This document shows, piece by piece, positions 1-7,456 of a stretch of DNA of 45,216 nt. A model generated the notes under the pieces. That model saw nothing but the letters and a program-made list of their open reading frames with translations. It was not told where the DNA came from and searched no databases. The stretch is taken from positions 4,266,478-4,311,693 of the forward strand of contig CP070648.1 in assembly GCA_020354555.1 (NCBI GenBank). Reading direction: 5' to 3'. The first letter of the stretch is position 1; every line of letters starts with the position of its first letter. This DNA comes from Armatimonadota bacterium. Lineage in GTDB: Bacteria > Armatimonadota > Hebobacteria > GCA-020354555 > CP070648. The position numbers were made by a program, and so were the translations under genes.

Positions 1-580
1 CACCCTCCAGGTACGGCACCACCTCCTCGCGCACGAACGGCAGGCGATCAGCCGGCACGTCGTTCAGCAGCAGGCCCGCCATGCGTTCGCCAAGCGCTTC
101 CCGCGCCGCGAAGATGCCGTCAACGGAACGCTCAGACTTGTACGGGGCCACGAGCAATGCACGGCAGTCCAGCAGGTCGGTGAGCCGCCGCGCCTCCGCC
201 CCCAGCGCCCTGCCCGTCACCGTCACTTCGCCGATCCCGCCGACCAGCATCACCTCGCGGTTCTGCGATAGGCTGGCATACGCCTGCGCGATCCGCGCCC
301 GGATGCCTTCGCCGACATCCTCGGCCATCGCCTTACGGTATAGCTCCTCGTTCACGATGACCGGCGACAGCTCACCCAGGGGGTCGGGCAACTCGAGCAC
401 GTCGCGGATGAACGCCGCGTCCTCGTCAACTACCTGGCCCTCCACGCGCGCGGGCAGGAAGCCAAGCGGCTTGAAGTAGCCGACTCGCTTCCCCTTTTGC
501 TTGAGCTTGAGGCCGAGTACGATGCAGACCAGGCTCTTGCCCCCATAGGGCTCCGTGGAGCCGACAAATACTCCTATCAT
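1..580 (-). CDS. BioD-like/DRTGG-family P-loop protein, 3'-truncated by window edge
   Basis: The first 193 codons are visible, starting at the ATG whose first base is 580; the rest lies outside the window. The N-terminus reads MIGVFVGSTEPYGGKSLV, a P-loop of the dethiobiotin synthetase-like (AAA_26) family. It continues with YFKPLGFLPAR and DEDAAFIRDVL, as in the N-terminal part of phosphotransacetylase/DRTGG proteins. It is clearly paralogous to the gene at 24898-25962, with the same order of GKSL, YFKP, DEDA.FI and VGG.G motifs. Only one base separates it from the acetyl-CoA synthetase stop, so the two are almost certainly cotranscribed. The family often sits beside acetyl-CoA/acetate genes, but its reaction is not established. 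A role in nucleotide-dependent regulation or cofactor handling is only inference. The C-terminal DRTGG domain cannot be seen here. Confidence 0.85.
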   Translation of the reverse strand, partial: MIGVFVGSTEPYGGKSLVCIVLGLKLKQKGKRVGYFKPLGFLPARVEGQVVDEDAAFIRDVLELPDPLGELSPVIVNEELYRKAMAEDVGEGIRARIAQAYASLSQNREVMLVGGIGEVTVTGRALGAEARRLTDLLDCRALLVAPYKSERSVDGIFAAREALGERMAGLLLNDVPADRLPFVREEVVPYLEG

Positions 581-581
581 C

Positions 582-2708
582 TTAGCCTCCGTGAGCGGCC
601 GAACCGCCCTCCTGCTCCGCAATAGTGATGCGGGAATCAATGGCGACCACCCCCCGGCCCGGCTCCAGCGCCGCCAGGGGATTGATGTCCATCTCCAGGA
701 TCTCGGGGTAGTCCAACGTCAACTGCGATAGACGCAGCAGCGCCTCGACGATCGCATCGGTGTCGGCAGGTCGCTCGCCGCGCACGCCGCCGAGGAGCGC
801 CGACGCCCTGATCTCCTCGAGCATTCCTCGGGCGTGACGCCGGTCAACCGGGGCGACGCGGAACGCGACGTCCTTCAGCACCTCGACGTAGATCCCGCCT
901 AGGCCGAACAGGATGCGCGATCCGAACTGCGGGTCGCGGCTCGCCCCCAGGATCACTTCCTTGCCCCCGCGTATCATCTCCTGCACCAGTACCCCGCGCA
1001 GTTGCGCACTCGCCATGTAGCGCTGCGCCCGCAGCATGATGAGGTCGAACGTGTCTGCCACCTGTTCCGGCCCCGAGATATTCACCCGCACCGCGCCAAT
1101 GTCTGACTTATGCAGGATGTCCGGCGACGAGATCTTCATCACCACGGGATAACCGATCTCCTCCGCCATCTGCACCGCATCCTCCGCCGAGTGCGCCAGC
1201 CGTGCCTCGGGAACGCGGAAGCCGTACGCGGACAGCACCTCCCGCGCCTCGACCTCCCCGAGGTTCACACGCGACTGCGCCCGCACCGCGTCGAAGACCT
1301 GCTTGACCTTGCTCCGGTCCGCCGCGAACTCGACTGCCTCCGGCGCGGGCTCGCCCAGCCACTGCCGGTAACGAACCATCGCCGCGAGCGCGCCCACCGC
1401 TTGCTCGGGATACGCGTACGACGGGATGCGATGCTCGTCGAGCAGACGGTCGCCGGCGCGCATCCGATGCCCGCCCATCATACACGCCAGCACCGGTTTC
1501 GCATCCGCCGCGGCCGCCTCGTAGATGGCCCGTGCCGTGTGCTCCACCTCGGTCATCGCCTGCGGCGCGAGCAGCGGCACCACCGCGTTGACGTTGGCGT
1601 CCGCCAGCACGCTCTCCATCGCGAATCGGTAGCGCGCCGCGTCCGCGTCGCCGAGCACGTCGATCGGATTGTAGAAGTTCGATGCCGGCGGCAGCTTCTC
1701 GCGCAGGCGCTCCACGGTGGCCTTCTCCGGCGACGCGAGATGGAGAATCCCGCTGCGCTCGCACGCGTCCGTCGCCATGATGCCGGGCCCGCCCGCATTG
1801 GTGACGATCGCCATCGCCGGCCCCTCCGGCAGCGGCTGATAGGCGAAGGCAAGCGCGTAATCGAACAACTCGCTGATCGAGTGAGCGCGGATCACTCCCG
1901 TCTGGCGGAACGCCGCGTCATAGGCCTGCTCCGAACCGGCGAGGCTGCCGGTGTGCGACGACACCGCGCGCGCGCCCGCCGCCGTGCCTCCGGACTTGAG
2001 GATGATCACCGGCTTGACCGCGGTGACCTCGCGCGCGATCCTCATGAACTCGGCGCCGTCGCGCAAGCCTTCGATGTAAGCGACAATGACGGACGTGTCC
2101 TCGTCGTCTTTCCATGCCCGCAGCAGCTCCAGCGTTTCAACGTCGACCCCGTTGCCGAAGCTCACGAACTTGCTGAAACCGACGCCTTGCTCCAGCGCCC
2201 AGTCGAGGATCGCCGTCGCAAGCGCTCCGGACTGCGACATCAACGACACGTTACCCGCCTGCGGCATGCCGGGAGCAAAAGACGCGTTGACCCCAAAGCG
2301 CGGCGTGATCAGGCCGAGACAGTTCGGCCCGAGCACCCGGATGCCGTGTTCGCGCGCGATGCCCCCGACCTCGCGCTCCAGCTGCGCGCCCTCCGGCCCA
2401 GTTTCCTTGAAGCCGGCGCTGATGATGATGACCGAGTCTATGCCCTTCTCCCCGCACTGGCGCATGACCGCGGGCACGAACTTGGCGGGCACGACGATCA
2501 CGGCCATGTCCACGTCGCTCGGCACCTCGGCGACGCTTGGGTAGCACTCGTGCCCCAGCAGGCTTTCCGCGTTCGGGTTGATGGGATAGACGACACCCCT
2601 GAAGCCGGACGAGATCATGTTGCGAAACACGGCGTGGCCGACTTTGGCCGGGTCGGTTGAGGCTCCGATCACCGCCACTGAGTTCGGTTGAAAGAAGTGC
2701 TCTAGCAT
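582..2708 (-). CDS. acd: Acetate--CoA ligase (ADP-forming), fused alpha-beta subunits
   Basis: This 708-residue protein converts acetyl-CoA + ADP + Pi to acetate + ATP + CoA, a one-step substitute for phosphotransacetylase plus acetate kinase. The alpha part (about 1-460) has the CoA-binding Rossmann motif SVAVIGAS at 10-17, GPNCLGL near 128 and the phospho-histidine in SSHTGS (His252). The beta ATP-grasp part follows, with VVMKISSPDILHKSDIGAV carrying the second histidine, then VLVQEMIRGGKEVILG. An in-frame ATG-less extension reaches 3044, but it is low-complexity Arg-rich sequence. The family start MLEHFFQPNSV at 2708 is therefore chosen. It lies 133 bp after the AcsE-like gene and 1 bp before the DRTGG gene. 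With the Wood-Ljungdahl genes nearby, the likely direction is acetate formation with ATP gain. A broader acyl-CoA range is possible. Confidence 0.93.
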   Translation of the reverse strand: MLEHFFQPNSVAVIGASTDPAKVGHAVFRNMISSGFRGVVYPINPNAESLLGHECYPSVAEVPSDVDMAVIVVPAKFVPAVMRQCGEKGIDSVIIISAGFKETGPEGAQLEREVGGIAREHGIRVLGPNCLGLITPRFGVNASFAPGMPQAGNVSLMSQSGALATAILDWALEQGVGFSKFVSFGNGVDVETLELLRAWKDDEDTSVIVAYIEGLRDGAEFMRIAREVTAVKPVIILKSGGTAAGARAVSSHTGSLAGSEQAYDAAFRQTGVIRAHSISELFDYALAFAYQPLPEGPAMAIVTNAGGPGIMATDACERSGILHLASPEKATVERLREKLPPASNFYNPIDVLGDADAARYRFAMESVLADANVNAVVPLLAPQAMTEVEHTARAIYEAAAADAKPVLACMMGGHRMRAGDRLLDEHRIPSYAYPEQAVGALAAMVRYRQWLGEPAPEAVEFAADRSKVKQVFDAVRAQSRVNLGEVEAREVLSAYGFRVPEARLAHSAEDAVQMAEEIGYPVVMKISSPDILHKSDIGAVRVNISGPEQVADTFDLIMLRAQRYMASAQLRGVLVQEMIRGGKEVILGASRDPQFGSRILFGLGGIYVEVLKDVAFRVAPVDRRHARGMLEEIRASALLGGVRGERPADTDAIVEALLRLSQLTLDYPEILEMDINPLAALEPGRGVVAIDSRITIAEQEGGSAAHGG

Positions 2709-2841
2709 GGGGATCCGATGGTTGTGTCGCGCGGCAATGACGTTTCTCCACTCGTCAAGCGCGCGGGACTCGGCGCGCCGCGGGGCGGCCGATACGGGGG
2801 GCCGACGGCGCCCCGTGATCTCCGCATCCCTCTTTCTGCCC

Positions 2842-3639
2842 TCAGCGCAGCAGACCTGCGCGATGCGCGGACAGATACTCCGCGCAGTACTCGTCCGTTC
2901 CCAGCAGCGCGCAGCCGGCGCGCAGGGTGGCCATGAGAGCATCATCCAGCGGGTCGACAATCGCCGCGTCCAGCCCCATCGCCAGCGCCATTGCCAGGAA
3001 CGTCCGGTTGAGTAGGTGCCGCTGAGGCAACCCGAAGGAGACATTGCTCAGGCCGCATACGACGTGCACTCCCGGCACGGAATCGCGGATCGCGCGCACC
3101 GCCTCCAGAAACTCGCGCCCCTGCCCGCCCTCGGTGCTCACCGGGCGCACCAGGGGGTCAATATACAGCCGGTCAGTCGCAACACCGTGCTTCGCCGCGA
3201 GGTCCGCGATCGCCACCGCGAGGTCGCGACGGTCCGCCGCCGTCGTCGGCAGCCCTTTCTCGCTCATCGTGAGCCCGACGACCCGAGCGCCGCGCTCACG
3301 CACCAGCGGCAGGAGGCGCTCCGCCCGTTCGGGGTCGGCCGTGATCGAGTTGATCATCGCCTCACCGCGCGCCGCCTCCAGGCCCGCCGCGATCGCCTTG
3401 GGGTCGGGTGAGTCTATGCACGGCGGCGCGTCAACCGCATCCTGCACGACCCCGATCATCCACTTGAGATCGTCAATCTCCTGCGACACGCGCGCGGCCG
3501 CATTGACGTCAATGAAATCCGCACCCGCCTGACTCTGGCGGATCGCCTCGTCTCTCACGAACTCCTCGTCGCGCGCCGCGATCGCGGCCGCTACCCTGTC
3601 GCGAGTGGAATTGAGCCGCTCTCCAACTACGGTGATCAT
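2842..3639 (-). CDS. AcsE-like methyltetrahydrofolate:corrinoid methyltransferase paralogue
   Basis: A 265-residue TIM-barrel protein of the pterin-binding (DHPS-like) methyltransferase family. It starts MITVVGERLNSTR, comparable to MYVIGERINGMF of the true acsE at 27129. Shared family blocks are DFIDVNAA, CIDSPDP, INSITAD, LTMSEKGLP, YIDPLVRP and VVCGLSNVSFG. It should bind a methyl-pterin and move the methyl group to or from a corrinoid protein. No corrinoid partner is encoded beside it, so the acceptor is unknown. An AGGAGG sits 11 nt before the ATG at 3639; the GTG at 3648 is only 2 nt from it and is rejected. The panE stop lies just upstream (3641-3643), so translation is probably coupled. 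The sequence diverges clearly from acsE, suggesting a different role rather than a recent copy. Confidence 0.85.
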   Translation of the reverse strand: MITVVGERLNSTRDRVAAAIAARDEEFVRDEAIRQSQAGADFIDVNAAARVSQEIDDLKWMIGVVQDAVDAPPCIDSPDPKAIAAGLEAARGEAMINSITADPERAERLLPLVRERGARVVGLTMSEKGLPTTAADRRDLAVAIADLAAKHGVATDRLYIDPLVRPVSTEGGQGREFLEAVRAIRDSVPGVHVVCGLSNVSFGLPQRHLLNRTFLAMALAMGLDAAIVDPLDDALMATLRAGCALLGTDEYCAEYLSAHRAGLLR

Positions 3640-3640
3640 G

Positions 3641-4609
3641 CTACTCACTGCCTCCTGAGAACCCGGTGATGTGGCGGTCGTAGGTGCGCTCGACTGCGCC
3701 GACCAAAGCAGCTAGGGCGGCGTTGACGGGGGTCGCGACGCCGACGGCGGCGCCTGCCCGCGCAACTGCGCCGTTGATCGCGTCCACCTCCGTCCGCCGC
3801 CGGCGCAGCACGTCCTGGAGCATTGAGTTCAGGTTCTCTGCCGTTGCGCGGCAGACCTCCCGCGTGTGAGCTGCCGGATCGTCGTGGGCGAGGGTCACAC
3901 CTCCTGCCGCAGCCACGGCGGCCGCCTCCTCGACCGCCGCGCGCAGCACCTGTGCCGCGCCGGGGTCGTCGGCCAGCGCTCCGTTGGGGAGACGCGTCAA
4001 TGCCCCCACGGCGTTGATGCCGCAGTTGACCACGACCTTGCTCCAGATGGCGGAATCGAGGTCGGCCGTCGTTTCGGTCTCAATCCCGGCGCCGCGCAGG
4101 ACCTCGGCCAATGCCTCCAGCCGGGCGCTGCGAGCACCAGGCGACTCGCCGATGATCGTCGGGCCGATGCCCGCATGGCGGACGCGTCCCGGCGCCACTT
4201 CCGTCGCGCCATGCGCCGTCGTGCCGCCGATCACGCGCTCCGTGCCGAACCGTGCCGCCAGTGTCTCCACGTTCCCCAGCCCGTTCTGCAGCGTGACGAC
4301 AGGAGTTTCCGGGCCTGCGAATGCCGCCGCAGCTTCCGCCGCGGCGGCGGTGTCATATGCCTTGACGAAGATGAAGATGAAATCGGGCGCCGATACCTCG
4401 GCGGGGTCGGTGGTCGCATTGGCGGCGACGCGGAAAGAGCCGCCTGCACCCTCGACGACAATGCCGTGCGCGGCAACCGCGCTCACGCACTCCGGGCGGC
4501 TGTCAAGCGTCCACACGGCGTGACCGACGCGTGCGAGGAGCGCGCCGAAGAGCGCCCCCATGGCGCCGCAGCCGACGATGGCAATGTGTCTCCGCGCCGG
4601 TTCGGTCAT
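3641..4609 (-). CDS. panE: 2-dehydropantoate 2-reductase (ketopantoate reductase)
   Basis: A 322-residue NADPH-dependent reductase of the PanE/ApbA family. It reduces 2-dehydropantoate to pantoate in pantothenate, and so CoA, synthesis. The N-terminal Rossmann motif is IAIVGCGAMGALFG (glycines at 13-18). LQNGLGN lies near 108, and the catalytic region is WSKVVVNCGINAVGAL, with Lys191 and Asn195 in the expected K-x3-N spacing. The length matches the family (about 300-320). It starts at the ATG at 4609, 9 bp after the HPS-RraA stop, and ends just before the AcsE-like start. A CoA-biosynthesis gene next to an acetyl-CoA synthetase is metabolically reasonable, but some family members act on other 2-oxoacids. 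Confidence 0.9.
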   Translation of the reverse strand: MTEPARRHIAIVGCGAMGALFGALLARVGHAVWTLDSRPECVSAVAAHGIVVEGAGGSFRVAANATTDPAEVSAPDFIFIFVKAYDTAAAAEAAAAFAGPETPVVTLQNGLGNVETLAARFGTERVIGGTTAHGATEVAPGRVRHAGIGPTIIGESPGARSARLEALAEVLRGAGIETETTADLDSAIWSKVVVNCGINAVGALTRLPNGALADDPGAAQVLRAAVEEAAAVAAAGGVTLAHDDPAAHTREVCRATAENLNSMLQDVLRRRRTEVDAINGAVARAGAAVGVATPVNAALAALVGAVERTYDRHITGFSGGSE

Positions 4610-4618
4610 TCCTCAGCG

Positions 4619-5920
4619 CTACCCCGCCTTCTCCCACCGCATGAGGTGCGTTACCGAGCTCAGCGTGCTGCCCTCCTGGATCTCCTTGCGGATGCGGTTC
4701 TCCTGCTCCAGCACGCCTTGGGCGCGGTTGGCATACTCGGCGGCCTTCTCGCGGGGCACGACGCAGACACCGTCGTCATCCCCGACTACCCAGTCCCCCG
4801 GCCGCACGACCACACCGGCGGCCTTGATCGGCACCCCGATCTCCCCGAAACCGCGCGGCTCTCCGGCGTTGGGCATGATCAGCCGCGCGAAGGCCGGGAA
4901 ACCAACCCTCCGAATCTCCGGCGTGTCGCGGATCGCCCCGTCAATCACCAGCCCGGCCACCTGCTTGTTCAATGCGCTGTACGTCGCCAGCTCACCCCAC
5001 AGGGCCGGCCCGACGCCACCCGCGTCAATGACGATGACGTCTCCCTGCTGCGCCTCGTCAATCGCCTCCACGGGCTTAGCCCAATCACCCGGCGCGCTGC
5101 GCACCGTCAGCGCAGGCCCGCACATCCGCGCGCCCGGGGTGATCGGGTAGATTCCCGGCAACACGCCGCCGCGATGCAGAGCATCGGAGAGATTGGCCGT
5201 CGAGACCTTCGACAGCACCTCCCGAATGTTCTCCATGGTCGCGCGTTTGTAGAGGTCGGTCGCGACCTTCGCGCCGGTGTCGATCGCCTGGCGGATGGCC
5301 TCGGTCGCGGCCTTCGCTTCCGCCGACTTCGTGATCGCCCCGCCGACAATGACGACGCGCGCGCCGGCAGCGACCGCTTCGGTCGCGTTCTCGGAGTGTA
5401 TGCCTCCCGCGGCAGCCACCGGGATGTTGACCGCCTTGCACACCTGCTCCAGCACGTCGAAGGCATGTACCCCCTGCATCTGCACGTCAATCGCGGTGTG
5501 ACACGCGATATAGTCCGCGCCGAGCTGTTCGATCTGCCGCGCGCGCTCGACCGGGCTGCCGCAGCTGATCAGGTCAACGACGACCTTGTTGCCATAGTTG
5601 CGGGCCGCCTCGATGCACTCGGCGATGGTCGAATCGGCGGCGGCACCCAGGACGTCCACGATGTCCGCCCCCGCCTTCGCCGCCGCCTCGAGTTCCGTCC
5701 GCCCGGCGTCCATGATCTTCATGTCCGCTACAATCGTACGATCCGGGAACTTCTCCCGCAGCGCGCGGACCGCGTCGAGGCCCTCGCTCTTGATCAGTGG
5801 CGTTCCCGCCTCCAACCAGTCCGCGCCGCCCGCAACCGCCTCCGCCGCGCACTTCAGCGCGCGGTCGAGGTCAACGAAATCCAGGGCGACTTGCAGAATC
5901 ACCCGTTCCCTGTCAGGCAT
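4619..5920 (-). CDS. Hexulose-6-phosphate synthase fused to RraA-like domain
   Basis: A 433-residue two-domain protein. Residues 1-215 are 3-hexulose-6-phosphate synthase (orotidine decarboxylase superfamily), with ADMKIMDAG (Asp66, Lys68, Asp71), WLEAGTPLIKSEG and AAAGGIHSENAT. It condenses formaldehyde with ribulose 5-phosphate, or runs in reverse to make ribulose 5-phosphate. Residues 230-433 are an RraA-like/demethylmenaquinone methyltransferase-like domain, with NLSDALHRGG, GDVIVIDAGG, LVIDGAIRDTPEI (Arg331, Asp332 metal-site residues) and GDWVVGDDDGV. RraA-like folds include aldolases, so the C-terminal domain may be catalytic rather than an RNase regulator. Such fusions are known in other prokaryotes. 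The start at 5920 has an AGGAAGG about 9 nt upstream. It is first gene of the minus-strand operon, behind a promoter at 6098-6126. No 6-phospho-3-hexuloisomerase is visible nearby. Confidence 0.9.
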   Translation of the reverse strand: MPDRERVILQVALDFVDLDRALKCAAEAVAGGADWLEAGTPLIKSEGLDAVRALREKFPDRTIVADMKIMDAGRTELEAAAKAGADIVDVLGAAADSTIAECIEAARNYGNKVVVDLISCGSPVERARQIEQLGADYIACHTAIDVQMQGVHAFDVLEQVCKAVNIPVAAAGGIHSENATEAVAAGARVVIVGGAITKSAEAKAATEAIRQAIDTGAKVATDLYKRATMENIREVLSKVSTANLSDALHRGGVLPGIYPITPGARMCGPALTVRSAPGDWAKPVEAIDEAQQGDVIVIDAGGVGPALWGELATYSALNKQVAGLVIDGAIRDTPEIRRVGFPAFARLIMPNAGEPRGFGEIGVPIKAAGVVVRPGDWVVGDDDGVCVVPREKAAEYANRAQGVLEQENRIRKEIQEGSTLSSVTHLMRWEKAG

Positions 5921-6088
5921 GCTATGTTACCTTCCTGTGGCCCACACTGGGTAGCGCACGTCTTCTCCGCAAACGCCACGCGGGCTTCGGTGTGCGCAGT
6001 TGCGGATTTCGTCGGAGGGCCGACCGACCGGAGAACTGCGCTGACGCACCTCACCCCGGACAAGTCTCGGCCCCTTGGCCAATAACGT

Positions 6089-6108
6089 GTCGCCATAATT
6101 ATAGCGAC
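6089..6108. promoter_or_regulatory. Palindrome over the -10 of the minus-strand operon (possible operator)
   Basis: GTCGC and GCGAC arms flank the self-complementary ATAATTAT, giving a 20-bp palindrome with a single C/A mismatch pair. It covers the -10 hexamer, so a bound dimeric repressor would block the promoter. No regulator gene is encoded nearby, so the binding protein is unknown. Confidence 0.35.
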
Positions 6109-6126
6109 GCATGCTCGTGCGAACAA
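6098..6126 (-). promoter_or_regulatory. Sigma70-type promoter for the HPS-RraA/acd operon
   Basis: Read on the minus strand, TTGTTC (6126-6121) and a perfect TATAAT (6103-6098) are 17 nt apart. Transcription would start near 6091, about 170 nt upstream of the HPS-RraA start. The -35 is weak (TTG plus mismatches), which fits a regulated promoter. Confidence 0.5.
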
Positions 6127-6132
6127 GCACAA
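6115..6132. promoter_or_regulatory. Weak Rex-like inverted repeat at the -35 of the minus-strand operon
   Basis: TCGTG-N8-CACAA differs by one core base from the TTGTG-N8-CACAA pattern found at 9865, 29648 and 29810. It covers the -35 of the HPS-RraA promoter, where a repressor would act. Overall match to TTGTGAA-N4-TTCACAA is only 9 of 14, so it could be chance. Confidence 0.2.
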
Positions 6133-6330
6133 ATACTGCGCCCCGAACGGTCGCAGCATAGACAAGCGCCGTTTCTCGCGGGGATTGCGTTCCCGCGTCG
6201 TGGTGCTTGATCCTGAATCGGTTCGATCCCGCTGCGGGTCACATCTTGGACTGCTCGGTAATCCTGAGCGGCCGAGCGAGTCAATCGCGTCCGAACAACA
6301 AGACGTGACGGAGCAATCCTATCGGAATGC

Positions 6331-6352
6331 AATACAGTATTGGCGATCGCCA
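6331..6352. repeat. Two abutting perfect palindromes upstream of the CPBP gene
   Basis: AATACAGTATT (6331-6341) and TGGCGATCGCCA (6341-6352) are both perfect palindromes sharing one base. They sit just upstream of the -35 of the CPBP gene and could be operators. I see no second copy that would strengthen this. Confidence 0.3.
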
Positions 6353-6363
6353 CGGCTTGTCGC

Positions 6364-6392
6364 TTGCAGTCGTTTGTCGTTTTCAGGATAAT
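6364..6392 (+). promoter_or_regulatory. Putative promoter of the CPBP protease gene
   Basis: TTGCAG (6364-6369), a 17-nt spacer and GATAAT (6387-6392). The predicted start near 6399 leaves a leader of about 16 nt before the ATG at 6415. The -10 is good (5 of 6), the -35 weak (3 of 6). Confidence 0.4.
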
Positions 6393-6414
6393 CAGTCAGG
6401 AGTGTCCACCTGAA

Positions 6415-7293
6415 ATGGGAGATCTCGGAAAGCATCGCCAGTTGTCAGATTCAATACTGATCAGATCTTGGAAACGCATACCACTGGTTGTGCGATCCAT
6501 AGTCGTAGGGTTTCTGGTCTACGCGATTACCGGTGCTGTCATTTGGGCACTCGTATTGGCTGTGATACCGGCACCGTGGTCTTTGGCTGTTATGCTTGGT
6601 GTACTGGTGGTCTTTTGGAAGTACTTCAGCGGAGATTGGGGGCACAAGAAGACGGCTGAGAGCCGCAGAAGGTACTTCCGTGGGACAAAGCTGCCCACAA
6701 ACACGTGGATCTGGAGCATGGCTGCGGCGATGCTCGCTGTGGTTGCAGTTGAAGCTGGCTTTGTCATCACTTTTCGGGCAGTTCAGTTTCCGGCGGATGA
6801 GTGGGCTTTGGGATACGATTTCAGTTCTTTCCCAACCTGGTTGGTCTGGCTGTACATCGTGATGGCCGCATGTGTCGCAGGTATTACCGAGGAAGTGGGT
6901 TTCCGTGGATACATGCAGTCGCCGATCGAGGGTCGATACGGCCCCGTTGTCGGGGTGGCGGCGGTTTCAATCGTGTTTACGGTGATACATCTCAACCAGG
7001 CCTGGGCGCCGCCGGTCTTGATCGTTATCTTCTCGATAAGCGTACTGTGGGGAATCCTTGCCTACGCTTCTCGTTCGCTCATACCGGGAGTCGTGAGCCA
7101 CATTGCCGCGGACATCATCAACTTCTCTTACTGGTGGACGGATGTGGCAGGCAAGTTCGAGAGACAACCGATTTCCCAAACGGGGATCGATGCACACTTC
7201 GTTTGGTGGGTTCTGATTCTACTAGCAGCTCTCGTTTTGTTTGCTTGGACTGCTCGAAAGACTCTGGAATCCCACAATGAGTCGCCGCAGTGA
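6415..7293 (+). CDS. CPBP-family intramembrane glutamic endopeptidase
   Basis: A 292-residue polytopic membrane protein of the CPBP (CAAX protease/bacteriocin-processing, Abi) family. Motif 1 is ITEEVGFRGYM (Glu159, Glu160, Arg164), motif 2 is the His in VIHLNQ (His192), and the last motif is GVVSHIAADII (His229 with Asp233). Hydrophobic spans lie around 25-68, 100-122, 142-157, 178-192, 201-226 and 268-285. The ATG at 6415 is chosen because it follows CAGGAG at a workable distance and gives a family-like N-terminus; an in-frame ATG at 6340 adds unconserved sequence. Composition is markedly less GC-rich (about half G+C by eye) than the genes on both sides. It also has more A/T-ending codons, so recent acquisition is likely. 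The substrate is unknown. It is convergent with gatA and is not part of the C1 operons. Confidence 0.88.
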   Translation: MGDLGKHRQLSDSILIRSWKRIPLVVRSIVVGFLVYAITGAVIWALVLAVIPAPWSLAVMLGVLVVFWKYFSGDWGHKKTAESRRRYFRGTKLPTNTWIWSMAAAMLAVVAVEAGFVITFRAVQFPADEWALGYDFSSFPTWLVWLYIVMAACVAGITEEVGFRGYMQSPIEGRYGPVVGVAAVSIVFTVIHLNQAWAPPVLIVIFSISVLWGILAYASRSLIPGVVSHIAADIINFSYWWTDVAGKFERQPISQTGIDAHFVWWVLILLAALVLFAWTARKTLESHNESPQ

Positions 7294-7456
7294 GAGCCGC
7301 CTGACCCCCGCTCCAACCCGCCGCGATGAGCACGGCGCTTCTGACGCGACTTGATAGCCGGATCGATCGCGCGGGCGGCGGTTGCTGGTTGGCCCCGCGC
7401 GGCGGAGGATTGACGCTCTACTGTGCCCGGGCCTTACCGCAGGGCATCTCCAGGGC

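Larger units (their letters stand above)
5921..6414. other. Divergent intergenic region between the minus-strand C1 operon and the CPBP gene
   Basis: This 494-bp stretch holds no gene I can support. It contains the minus-strand promoter and palindrome (6089-6126), an AT-richer stretch, two abutting palindromes (6331-6352) and the plus-strand promoter for the CPBP gene (6364-6392). A string GGTTCGATCCCG at about 6220 resembles a tRNA T-loop but has no matching tRNA body. Base composition falls towards that of the CPBP gene from about 6080 onward, so the incoming segment may begin here. Confidence 0.6.

Noticed and set aside
3866-6085. Plus-strand open frame of 739 codons opposite panE and HPS-RraA
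   Set aside because: Arg/Asp/His-rich antisense shadow of conserved minus-strand genes in GC-rich DNA; no recognisable motif.
6215-6245. tRNA-like string GGTTCGATCCCG followed by GCGGGTCA
   Set aside because: It looks like a T-arm and 3' acceptor, but no matching 5' acceptor, D-arm or anticodon arm lies upstream, and the T-stem has a mismatch. At most a remnant.
6343-6350. GCGATCGC octamer like the cyanobacterial HIP1 repeat
   Set aside because: A few such palindromes are expected by chance in GC-rich DNA; no enrichment seen.
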